Shown here piece after piece: positions 1 through 6,742 of a stretch of 20,662 nt of DNA. The notes beneath the pieces are model-generated. The model worked only from the letters and a program-made list of their open reading frames with translations. It was not told the origin of the DNA and made no database searches. The position numbers were made by a program, and so were the translations under genes. Within the stretch, counting starts at the first letter, position 1, and every line of letters begins with the position of its first letter. This DNA comes from JAEXNA01 sp050486105 (GTDB taxonomy: Bacteria > Vulcanimicrobiota > Xenobia > Xenobiales > JADMJV01). Where the stretch lies: positions 1 through 20,662 of the forward strand of contig JBJHCR010000082.1 in NCBI GenBank assembly GCA_050486105.1, read 5' to 3'.

Positions 1-81
1 GGAGATTCTTCAACCAGTCGATCATTGGAAAGCGGCCTAGACGCTCAAACCAAGTACCGACAGGCGCTCGCGCGTGCATGA
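1..81 (+). CDS. possible 3' tail of a gene entering from the left
   Basis: Frame 1 is open from the first base to a TGA at 79-81 and would encode 26 residues ending KYRQALARA. The peptide is hydrophilic and helix-like, plausible as a C-terminus, but far too short to recognise. The other two plus frames also run open for a while, so this is only a candidate. Between 82 and 237 I see no gene, only an AT-richer stretch around 100-120. Confidence 0.2.
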   Translation, partial: GDSSTSRSLESGLDAQTKYRQALARA

Positions 82-237
82 AAGATGGAATGCTCCCATT
101 GATTTTGATTTAGAAATTCACAGCCGTCACCTGACTTTGCTCCCGGTTCGTTTAGGCTCATCGGTGGAAGTCTTGCTCTGATTGCAACTGTTTTCAAGGA
201 AGGCGCAGCTACCCGAGACTTGTGTTATTATTGCTGG

Positions 238-939
238 ATGGTGAGGGGATTTTTTCATGAATCTTATCATTGTGGGCCACGCGGTCTGGAGATTCGTGTG
301 CGCGAGGCACAGTATCAAGGAGACTTGTCGGGTCTGGTGTGGCTTTTATTCCTCATAGGGTCATGGTACTTGCTCCCATGGTGCTTCTTTTTCTTGACTC
401 TGTGCGTCATCTCTATGGCCGGCCTGCTCCTTGGATCCAAGATCGAGCAGTGGCTTGGGGTCGACAGTGGGATTCTCAGGATACGTGAGGGAAGATTGGA
501 ACTGCTCAACCTGGGCCTTCCCTTTTTTCTGCCCCTTTCGATGACAAAAGAGTTGGGTAGTGTTCATAGGCTCGGTCGCCAAGCGAATTTCCAATGGGGG
601 CCTGAACGGGGATTTTTTTGGCAGCCTCAGATAGACCTGGGTTCGGTGGTCCTCATGGGTTCGGGAGAAGACGTCGTCCTCGCTCAAGGCAGCCAGGAGA
701 GATTAGAAGCAGCTCTCGCGGTGATTCGTGACCCAAGTTCTGGTGCCATCGATTCCTCAGAATCCTCTGAAGTGATCCAGGTTTTGAGGGAAATCGATGA
801 GGAGATGGCTGCAGCTGGGCTCGGTGAGAGCACACTTGCTCTCCTGAGTCTCTTGGAACACAATCTCGGGCTTCCTTGCCTTGATTTGCCACCACGCACT
901 GAGTTTTTCCGCCAATTGCAGTGTCATGAGCAGAGGTGA
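238..939 (+). CDS. unrecognised two-helix membrane protein
   Basis: I do not recognise the family. From the ATG at 238 the protein is about 233 residues. After a short N-terminal stretch containing GLEIRVRE, a strongly hydrophobic segment at about residues 33-67 (LVWLLFLIGSWYLLPW, then CFFFLTLCVISMAGLL) should form two closely spaced membrane helices. The rest is soluble and ends in a helical region rich in Glu and Leu. The frame also opens at a TTG at 220. I prefer ATG 238 because it is a better start codon and a TATTAT hexamer (226-231) ends exactly 6 nt before it, the same geometry as the leaderless-type start at 6743; no good -35 is visible. Its last 14 nt overlap the next reading frame, suggesting translational coupling. 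Confidence 0.65.
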   Translation: MVRGFFHESYHCGPRGLEIRVREAQYQGDLSGLVWLLFLIGSWYLLPWCFFFLTLCVISMAGLLLGSKIEQWLGVDSGILRIREGRLELLNLGLPFFLPLSMTKELGSVHRLGRQANFQWGPERGFFWQPQIDLGSVVLMGSGEDVVLAQGSQERLEAALAVIRDPSSGAIDSSESSEVIQVLREIDEEMAAAGLGESTLALLSLLEHNLGLPCLDLPPRTEFFRQLQCHEQR

Positions 940-1255
940 GGTTGCAGCGGTGGTCTACAGCGAAGGATTTGCCCAGAAATTCAAGGACGGTCTGCAGTTC
1001 GACCGAGACGATCCCATGGGGGGCTTTCTCAAGTATCGCATAGCTCGCGACGAGACGGGCGCTCCTATCGATCAGGACGGGCAGTCCATCCTCGACGATT
1101 AGGGTCGAGTGGTCGACGACCCGGTGGTGCATTTCGGGCCTGAGCATCACATGGACCCCAAGACCATAAAGTTCTATGAGCGAGGGGTAAAGGTAGCTAA
1201 TCTAGCTAGGAAGATCCTGCCCCAATTCGCCAATCTGCGCCGCCACGTCGGCTGA
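926..1255 (+). pseudogene. small gene interrupted by an in-frame TAG
   Basis: From ATG 926 the frame reads 58 codons (MSRGEVAAVVYSEGF, ending GQSILDD) and meets TAG at 1100-1102. The same frame then stays open for 50 more codons (GRVVDDPVVHFGPEHH through LARKILPQFANLRRHVG) to a TGA at 1253-1255. Composition is similar on both sides (charged, Asp/Gly-rich turns, then an amphipathic C-terminal helix), so the original product was probably about 109 residues. I do not recognise the family. The start overlaps the end of the upstream gene by 14 nt with no Shine-Dalgarno, so translation would be coupled. The interruption may be a true nonsense mutation, an assembly error or, less likely, amber read-through. 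If the first half alone is functional, the product is 58 aa. Confidence 0.5.
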
Positions 1256-1340
1256 AGCTCGGCCGAAGAACCTGCCATCGGGTTGTCCTAATGGGTGTGT
1301 ACGGAACAGGGCTGCCCTGAACAGGAGCGAACCTTGGCCC

Positions 1341-1730
1341 ATGGGCAGTTTATTCAGAAGCAACGCAGGCGGGTCTGCACAGGCCGCGGCCAAGCAGATC
1401 ATGAGCGAGCACCCCGACCTGATCGAAAACTTGAGGCGAGAGCCCAACAAAGTCGAACATGTGGCGGCATTGTATTCCGTCTGTTCTCGGCACCCCAACT
1501 CTATCGCTTTGGTCTACCGCCACCTGGTTGCCGAAGACAGCGTCCACGAACTCGGACTAGCCAGAGCCTACGCTCTCGCCGACAAGCCTACCTTGGCTGT
1601 CGTGCAGTACCGAAAACTGTTGAGTGGCTCTCCTTCTAAAGAAGTTCTTGAAGAACTGGCTGTGGTCTATGAGCGTCTGGACAAGTTTCGAGAGGCTGAA
1701 GAAACGCGAGCTAGAGCCGCGGATTATTGA
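1341..1730 (+). CDS. small TPR-like helical-repeat protein
   Basis: A 129-residue soluble protein, almost entirely helical. The C-terminal two thirds show helix pairs with TPR-like spacing of small and aromatic residues: about residues 39-66 (VAALYSVCSRHPNSIALVYRHL as the core), 70-96 (LGLARAYALADKPTLAVVQYRKLL) and 100-129 (VLEELAVVYERLDKFREAEE). The last pair matches the usual A..Y..L..F.EA pattern. TPR proteins act as protein-protein scaffolds, and no partner is indicated here. An AGGAG at 1323-1327 lies 13 nt before the ATG, slightly long for a ribosome site. It probably belongs to the same plus-strand unit as the two genes upstream. Confidence 0.6.
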   Translation: MGSLFRSNAGGSAQAAAKQIMSEHPDLIENLRREPNKVEHVAALYSVCSRHPNSIALVYRHLVAEDSVHELGLARAYALADKPTLAVVQYRKLLSGSPSKEVLEELAVVYERLDKFREAEETRARAADY

Positions 1731-1934
1731 ACCAGCCTCTGGCGATCTCTGAGATGGACCTCAAAATGAACGAATCGGTCCTTAACCATATCGAGGCACC
1801 ACCAGCATCCAAACAAATTAGACGGAAAGCGGTCGCCTGGACGGCCCGAGGGCCTCTTCGAACTCCGCAGGCAATAGAGGCGAGTAGTCCGCTAGTGGAA
1901 AGGGCGAAGGGGTATCCTGTCGAAAGCTCCCACG

Positions 1935-2741
1935 ATGAGTCATCTCAGGGTTCGCGACTATCAAGCGGTCTTGGACCTGTGCTCGGCCGTCGCCCAGCGC
2001 CCACATCCTGTAGACCGCACCGAAGTGTTCCTTACCGGGTGCCAAAAACTCTGTGGGGCGGCCGTCTTGGCGCTTCTGTCCGCCCCACCTGGCCAGGAGC
2101 ATTTCCCGGTCCGAACCGGGCTTTTTGTGGGCTTCGACCAAGGACCCATCGAGCGCCTCCAAGAGTGGTACTTTGCCCAAGACCTCAGCGCCGAGGATCT
2201 CTTCAATCAGGCCCTTTGGAGCAGGGGCCAGGGCTGTTACAGACGACGAGACATCATCGAGAACGCGGATTGGTACGGCCATCCCCAAGTGGCCGAGGGA
2301 TGGCGTTGGGTTGGACTCGATGACACCTTGGCCAGCGTCTCACCGCTCCCCGAGGGTCACGCACTGCTAGTGGCTATGAGGGCTTGGGGTGATCGGCCTT
2401 TTTCCACCTTGAACAGGACCATGCTGGAGCTTCTGACCAGACAATTTCGTTGGCTTTTCGAGAGCTTGTACGATTCGGGTCACTTAGGAGAGCAGGCAGC
2501 CTCTTTGCCTCCACGGCTCAGGGCCATCTTGAATCTTCTGTTGCAAGGCCGGTCAGAAAAGCAGATGGCTCATGAGCTCGACTTGAGTCCGCGTACGGTC
2601 AATAAGTACGTCGAACAGATCATGCGCTTTCACCAGGTTCATTCTCGAGCAGAGCTGATGGCCCAATGGATATGCCACCCTCCCGAATTCCGTAGTGTGC
2701 GACAACTGAGCGCCCGGCGAGGTTTCACCAAGGAGCAATAG
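1935..2741 (+). CDS. LuxR-family (GerE-type HTH) transcriptional regulator
   Basis: A 268-residue regulator. Residues about 191-246 form the LuxR/GerE helix-turn-helix: LPPRLRAILNLLLQGRSEKQ, then the turn and recognition helix in MAHELDLSPRTVNKYVEQIM, ending in the usual R/H-rich tail before AELMAQWI. The N-terminal about 180 residues look like a GAF-like sensory fold (VFLTGCQKLCG near 31-41, a tryptophan-rich segment near 113-126, and ALLVAMRAWGDRPF near 143-156). There is no receiver Asp, so it does not look like a response regulator. No autoinducer synthase is nearby, so it may be a solo LuxR. No Shine-Dalgarno precedes the ATG. The 204 nt upstream (1731-1934) hold nothing I can name. It could regulate the envelope genes downstream, but that is inference. 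Confidence 0.75.
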   Translation: MSHLRVRDYQAVLDLCSAVAQRPHPVDRTEVFLTGCQKLCGAAVLALLSAPPGQEHFPVRTGLFVGFDQGPIERLQEWYFAQDLSAEDLFNQALWSRGQGCYRRRDIIENADWYGHPQVAEGWRWVGLDDTLASVSPLPEGHALLVAMRAWGDRPFSTLNRTMLELLTRQFRWLFESLYDSGHLGEQAASLPPRLRAILNLLLQGRSEKQMAHELDLSPRTVNKYVEQIMRFHQVHSRAELMAQWICHPPEFRSVRQLSARRGFTKEQ

Positions 2742-2791
2742 GTAGGCGATCACCTATCTTGATCCTAAGGTTACACCCTCCTAAGATCTTA
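2738..2791. other. inverted and direct repeats between the LuxR gene and the surface-protein gene
   Basis: ATAGGT (2738-2743) and ACCTAT (2752-2757) form a 6-bp stem over an 8-nt loop across the LuxR stop codon, a weak terminator at best because no T-run follows. Just after it, TCCTAAG occurs twice 16 bp apart (2763-2769 and 2779-2785), the second running into the perfect palindrome TAAGATCTTA (2782-2791). The spacing of about 1.5 helical turns and the position upstream of the next gene would suit an operator. That role is inferred. Confidence 0.3.
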
Positions 2792-2857
2792 AGGGCTCCC
2801 CGAGACGTCTCCTAAATGTGCCGCATTCTCGGGGCCCTCGTCCAGTCTACGCATTTT

Positions 2858-2861
2858 GGAG
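2858..2861 (+). promoter_or_regulatory. Shine-Dalgarno that selects a TTG start
   Basis: GGAG lies 7 nt before the TTG at 2869. The in-frame GTG at 2818, which would give a longer protein, has no ribosome site and would place charged, proline-rich residues before the hydrophobic signal. The TTG start puts the signal peptide at the N-terminus. Confidence 0.65.
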
Positions 2862-2868
2862 TAACACC

Positions 2869-4668
2869 TTGAGAACGACACTCATCCTAAGCGCCTTTGT
2901 CCTTTTGCTCTTGGCCAATTTGGCCTGTGGAGGTTCAAATTTGGACGGGATGAGTCCACAAACGGTGGGGCCGCAAACGGCCACCGTGCTCCTCCAGCTT
3001 TCTTCGCCCGGAAACCGAATCGCCGAAGACACCATCACCGAGATTCAGATGACCGGATTCACCTCTGATGGACGGGTGGTCTTTGGGCCGGCTCGAAAGG
3101 AGCGTCAGACCGAGCTTAAATATTCGGTTCCGATACCGGCTACTCGCCTTATTCTTGAGTTCTTGAGTCAAGGGCAGACGGTTGGGGTCTACTCTATGGC
3201 TGTAGCCTTGAAACCTGGGGAACTTTTGGTGATCGCCGACCCCGACTTCCTCGACGCTGCTTCTCCCTTGAGCGCTCTCGAGATGCATTCCGAGCGTCTG
3301 ACCTATCCCCTCGACTTTTCTCCTCGCCTCACTGCTCGAGGCGTTTTCGCCGATGGCAGCTCGGCGGATTTGAGTTCAGCCGTGTCTTGGACCTTGCAAG
3401 GACCGTCCGGGAGCGAGATCTCTGCGGACGGTCTCATCACTCCGGCTGGTCCGGGGTCTCTCATCGCTCGAGCTTCAGTGCAAGACATCGAAGGCTCGAT
3501 CACAATCTCCATCACCAATGCTCGGGTCCTGAGCCTCAAAGTTTCCCCTTCTCCCTTGAGACTCGCAGCAGCCACCAGGGTCCAACTGCTGGCCACCGCC
3601 GAGTTTGACGACGGCACAGATCTGCCGGTCTTCGACGGGGTCGGTTGGAGCAGCAACCTCAGCGCCATTGCCTCAGTGGATCATCAAGGACAGGTTACTG
3701 GCCAGACTCCGGGATTAGCCAGGGTCACCGCAAACTATCGCTCTTTGGTGGCCACCGTCGAGGTGAACGTCACCTCGGCCGTTCTGAGCCGGCTGGAAGT
3801 CACCCCTGTGACCGCAACCTTGGACGTGGGTCAGAGCTTAGCGTTCCAAGCCATCGGCCACTTCGACGACGGGTCCCAGCAAGACTTAAGCACCTTCGTG
3901 GTTTGGGGGTCCAACAGTCCTTCCGTGGCCACCGTGGACGCCCAGGGTGTGGCCGTGGCCTTGGCTGCGGGTCAAGTTCAGATTATTGCCAACGACCCCG
4001 AATCGGGTTTGAGGGCCAGCGGAACCTTAAATGTCACCCAGCCGTCAGGGGAATCACCCGTGGCCACGTCGCTTGCCTTTCTCACCCATCCCCCCTCGCC
4101 TTTGGTCGAACAAGAAGGGTTTTCGGTGACGGTCGTGGTCCTGGACCAGTTCGGTCAAGAATTTTTCGGCCACTCCGGCCAGGTGACCCTTTCGCTTCAA
4201 AACGCCCCAACACTTTCTAGGCTGCAAGCGATGGGGGAGATCTTGGCAAGCTCGGTGGATGGAGATGGCAACGGCAGTGGCTCCGAAACCGGCAGCGGCA
4301 GTGACACCGGCAGCGGCAGTGACACCGGCAGCGGTAGTGACACCGGCAGCGGCAGTGACACCGGCAGCGGTAGTGACACCGGCAGCGGCAGTGACACCGG
4401 CAGCGGTAGTGACACCGGCAGCGGCAGTGACACCGGCAGCGGCAGTGAGACCGGCAGCGGTAGTGACACCGGCAGCGGCCACCCTACCCCCACCCCGACA
4501 CCCAAGCCCGATCCGGGCCTCTACGGAGTTCAGGCTCAAACCTTGGTTCAGGGTCGGGCCACCTTCACGAACCTTCAGGTCGTAGGACCAGGCACTTTCG
4601 TACTCCAGGCTGGGACCAATTCACTTCAGCCAGCCACCAGTAATCTCTTCACCGTCGTCGGGCCCTAA
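2869..4668 (+). CDS. secreted Big_2-type Ig-repeat protein, probable lipoprotein
   Basis: With the TTG start this is 599 residues. An N-terminal signal (RTTLILSAFVLLLLANLAC) ends in Cys-20 followed by GG. Residue -3 is Asn rather than Leu, so the lipobox is atypical and simple signal-peptidase-I export is possible. After a beta-rich N-terminal region come three bacterial Ig-like (Big_2) units at about residues 135-217, 220-303 and 304-391, each showing F.DG, a conserved Trp and a VTA/ARV strand. A fourth Ig-like unit begins near 398 (LAFLTHPPSPLVEQEGFSV) and closes with GRATFTNLQVVGPGTFVLQA near the C-terminus, with a Ser/Gly/Asp/Thr array and a Thr-Pro tract inserted between its two halves. 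Big_2 proteins are adhesins or envelope spacers. The gene precedes the LTA-synthase-like gene by 17 nt, so the two are probably co-transcribed. Confidence 0.8.
   Translation: MRTTLILSAFVLLLLANLACGGSNLDGMSPQTVGPQTATVLLQLSSPGNRIAEDTITEIQMTGFTSDGRVVFGPARKERQTELKYSVPIPATRLILEFLSQGQTVGVYSMAVALKPGELLVIADPDFLDAASPLSALEMHSERLTYPLDFSPRLTARGVFADGSSADLSSAVSWTLQGPSGSEISADGLITPAGPGSLIARASVQDIEGSITISITNARVLSLKVSPSPLRLAAATRVQLLATAEFDDGTDLPVFDGVGWSSNLSAIASVDHQGQVTGQTPGLARVTANYRSLVATVEVNVTSAVLSRLEVTPVTATLDVGQSLAFQAIGHFDDGSQQDLSTFVVWGSNSPSVATVDAQGVAVALAAGQVQIIANDPESGLRASGTLNVTQPSGESPVATSLAFLTHPPSPLVEQEGFSVTVVVLDQFGQEFFGHSGQVTLSLQNAPTLSRLQAMGEILASSVDGDGNGSGSETGSGSDTGSGSDTGSGSDTGSGSDTGSGSDTGSGSDTGSGSDTGSGSDTGSGSETGSGSDTGSGHPTPTPTPKPDPGLYGVQAQTLVQGRATFTNLQVVGPGTFVLQAGTNSLQPATSNLFTVVGP
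4273..4479 (+). repeat. 18-bp coding tandem repeat (11 units of Gly-Ser-Gly-Ser-Asp/Glu-Thr)
   Basis: Eleven 18-nt units run from 4273 to 4470, with a half unit after them. Each encodes GSGSDT, or GSGSET in units 1 and 10. Units 3 to 9 alternate between GGC and GGT at one glycine codon, giving a 36-nt higher-order period, which indicates expansion by duplication of a two-unit block. The array is followed by HPTPTPTPKP. Unit number is likely to vary between strains through slippage, and in-frame changes would only lengthen or shorten the linker. Confidence 0.95.
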
Positions 4669-4685
4669 CAGGCTCGTCTCAAGAG

Positions 4686-6623
4686 ATGAGCTCTGAAGGC
4701 TTCCTGGTCGGACTGCTGTGGGCTTGGCTTGGCCTGGCCTTTCTCTTTTTCCGGGGAGGGGAAAGCTGGCTTCGCGCCCGTCTCGCTTGGCCTGGGTGGG
4801 CTGCGGGGAACGTCGTTCTGAAATCGGGTCTGGTCATGGCCTGGATGTCGCCAAGCCTTTGCCCGGAGATCTCGGCTTGGATTTGGACCTTTTTGGTGAC
4901 CTTCAGCGTCCTTGCTCTCACTCTTTTGCTTTCCAGCCGTCTGGGGGCTGTCGGGTGCTGGGCTTTTGCGGCTTTGGCGAGCGCTTTGTTTTGGGGTGAC
5001 CTCCTCTACTATCGAAGCTTCGGAGATTTTCTGGCGGTCAGCCATTTTGTGTACCTGGGTGAGTCTCACCATCAAGGTCCTAGCCAGGCGGCCCAACTTC
5101 AGCTTCTCCACCTATTCCGTCCCCAAGACCTTTTTTTGGCCTTGGACCTCCTCTTTGCTCTGCCTCTCGCCTTGATGGCTCGAGGGCCCAAGGCTCCTTC
5201 GGGTCGGACTCGTTGGCTTGGGCCCGTTCTTCCCCTGGCGCTTGTGGTTTTTGGCCACGGTCTTTGGCTTGTTTGGGCTAGCCCTTGGCTCACGAATCAG
5301 ATGAAGAACAGGCTGTACAATTGGACCCACGTGAAGAAGCGAGGACTGGTGGCCTATCATCTGTACGACGCGGCTCATTGGCTGGGACCGCGCCTTCAGG
5401 CTCCCGAGCCGATAGCCGACGAAGTCATCCGTAGACGCCTGGCCCTGTCTCGAGACAGTGCCGGGCCGGCTCACGCCCATTACGCAGCGGCTCAGGGTTC
5501 GAATGTCCTGATGATTCAGTTGGAGTCCTTGCAGTATTTTGTGGTGGGCATGGAGATCGAGGGCCAGGAAGTGACACCCTTTCTCAATCGACTACGCCGG
5601 CAATCCCTGTATGCCGAGGCTCTGGACCAGACTGCCGGGGGCAGCACTTCGGACACCATGCTGCTGATGCTCAACTCCCTTCACCCTCCCAGCGGAGGAC
5701 CGTTCTGTTTTCTGTTTCCCACCAACTCGACTCGTGCTCTTCCTCGAATCTTGAGCGAGCAGGGCTACAGCACCTTGCACGTGATGAGCTATGACGGAGC
5801 GTTCTGGAACACCCGAGTGATGGCAGAATATTTCGGGTTCGAACGCCAGCTTTTCAGCCCCGATCTTCCCCCCCCCGGGCGAGGAGAATTGGTGGGTTGG
5901 GATCTGGGAGACGCCCCACTTTTCGAACGATTGATGCCCTTGCTGACCGAGCAACCCCAGCCCTTTTTCTGCTATGTAACGACCACCATGATGCACTACC
6001 CTTTCTTGGAGCTTCGACCTCACCAAAAACTTCTCGAACTTCCCGGGCATCTTGAGGGCACCATGGCTGGCCGCTATCTGCAACTGGCGCGCTACCGAGA
6101 CAGCGCGGTGGAGTTGTTGGTGGCTCGCCTGCAAGAAGCGGGTCTGTGGGAGAACACCGTGCTGCTGATGTGCGGGGACCATCGAGCTCGAATGGATGAG
6201 GCCGAGTATCGACGCTTGGAGATCCCCGAGGCTTGGCCTCTGCGCAATCGTCTTCCCCTCTTCATTCACCTCCCCGGAGATTCGCCTCAAGGAGAACTCC
6301 CGCCCCTAGTCGGCCAAATCGATGTGGCTCCAACCCTCCTTCACCTCTTGGGTCTGACCGACGTGGGTACCGCTTTTCTTGGCAGGAATGCTTTGGCGGG
6401 GCCCCACGCCTCCGCCTCGGTCTATGGAAACATCAGCGACGGCGTCCACCTCCTGTGGTCCGAAGAGCGACCTGAGGAAAGCCGTTTCGAGAGCCTCGCG
6501 GAAGGCGTCCCGGGTGACCCCGAGTCCCCGCTGGCCAGAGAACTCTACCTGCAGTTGAACGAGGAAACCCGAGTCTCGGACACCTTGATTTATGGCAATC
6601 GAGTCACTGAGTTCGCCCGCTGA
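4686..6623 (+). CDS. LTA-synthase/MdoB-like membrane phosphotransferase (sulfatase fold)
   Basis: A 645-residue membrane enzyme of the lipoteichoic-acid synthase/phosphoglycerol transferase type. Five or six hydrophobic helices lie at about 6-22, 42-56, 64-84, 87-105, 148-165 and 176-200, followed by a periplasmic alkaline-phosphatase-fold domain. Family landmarks are visible: the metal-binding Glu in VLMIQLESLQ (E280), the nucleophile Thr in AGGSTSDTM (T321, matching the catalytic Thr of LtaS), MMHYPF (H437) and the second metal site in LLMCGDHRARM (D498, H499). Family members transfer glycerol-phosphate or similar groups to envelope glycolipids or periplasmic glucans. In a Gram-negative host an MdoB-like or lipid-modifying role is more likely than LTA, but the substrate is unknown. 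It starts 17 nt after the Ig-repeat gene and has no clear Shine-Dalgarno, consistent with an operon. Confidence 0.85.
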   Translation: MSSEGFLVGLLWAWLGLAFLFFRGGESWLRARLAWPGWAAGNVVLKSGLVMAWMSPSLCPEISAWIWTFLVTFSVLALTLLLSSRLGAVGCWAFAALASALFWGDLLYYRSFGDFLAVSHFVYLGESHHQGPSQAAQLQLLHLFRPQDLFLALDLLFALPLALMARGPKAPSGRTRWLGPVLPLALVVFGHGLWLVWASPWLTNQMKNRLYNWTHVKKRGLVAYHLYDAAHWLGPRLQAPEPIADEVIRRRLALSRDSAGPAHAHYAAAQGSNVLMIQLESLQYFVVGMEIEGQEVTPFLNRLRRQSLYAEALDQTAGGSTSDTMLLMLNSLHPPSGGPFCFLFPTNSTRALPRILSEQGYSTLHVMSYDGAFWNTRVMAEYFGFERQLFSPDLPPPGRGELVGWDLGDAPLFERLMPLLTEQPQPFFCYVTTTMMHYPFLELRPHQKLLELPGHLEGTMAGRYLQLARYRDSAVELLVARLQEAGLWENTVLLMCGDHRARMDEAEYRRLEIPEAWPLRNRLPLFIHLPGDSPQGELPPLVGQIDVAPTLLHLLGLTDVGTAFLGRNALAGPHASASVYGNISDGVHLLWSEERPEESRFESLAEGVPGDPESPLARELYLQLNEETRVSDTLIYGNRVTEFAR

Positions 6624-6707
6624 GGTCGGGACAGGGGCGGTCTTTTTCAGAGTTTAGCGGGGTAGAGAATGACCTCTGTCCTGGCGGGGCCAACCTTGAG
6701 CAAGGAA

Positions 6708-6736
6708 TGGACACCCGAGCCCTGGCATTCTATAAT
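6708..6736 (+). promoter_or_regulatory. near-consensus sigma70 promoter, leaderless geometry
   Basis: TGGACA (6708-6713, five of six matches to the -35 consensus) and a perfect TATAAT (6731-6736) are separated by exactly 17 nt. Transcription should begin around 6742-6744, which is the ATG at 6743, so the mRNA would have no 5' leader. The GGAG at 6739-6742 touches the ATG and cannot act as a ribosome site. This is the strongest promoter match in the window. Confidence 0.7.
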
Positions 6737-6742
6737 CTGGAG

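Noticed and set aside
226..243. Second leaderless promoter at the membrane-protein gene
   Set aside because: TATTAT has the right distance to ATG 238, but no acceptable -35 is present 16-18 nt upstream, so I do not list it as a promoter.
1727..2323. 198-aa plus-strand frame overlapping the LuxR gene
   Set aside because: It is low-complexity, rich in Arg, Pro and Gly, and lies in another frame of a gene with a clear HTH domain.
4273..4479. Possible CRISPR-like or satellite array
   Set aside because: Units are contiguous without spacers, have an 18-nt period divisible by 3, and stay in frame within a large gene.
4197..4539. Minus-strand and plus-strand frames rich in SLPLPV or TPAAAV repeats
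   Set aside because: They are alternate-frame readings of the 18-bp coding repeat; the Gly-Ser frame continues into conserved Ig-like sequence on both sides.
5496..5510. GGTTCGAAT, resembling a tRNA T-loop
   Set aside because: No acceptor or anticodon stems can be built around it, and it lies within the LTA-synthase-like coding sequence.
5592..6290. 232-aa minus-strand frame
   Set aside because: It is antisense to the LTA-synthase-like gene, whose catalytic motifs lie in this interval; its own sequence resembles no domain.
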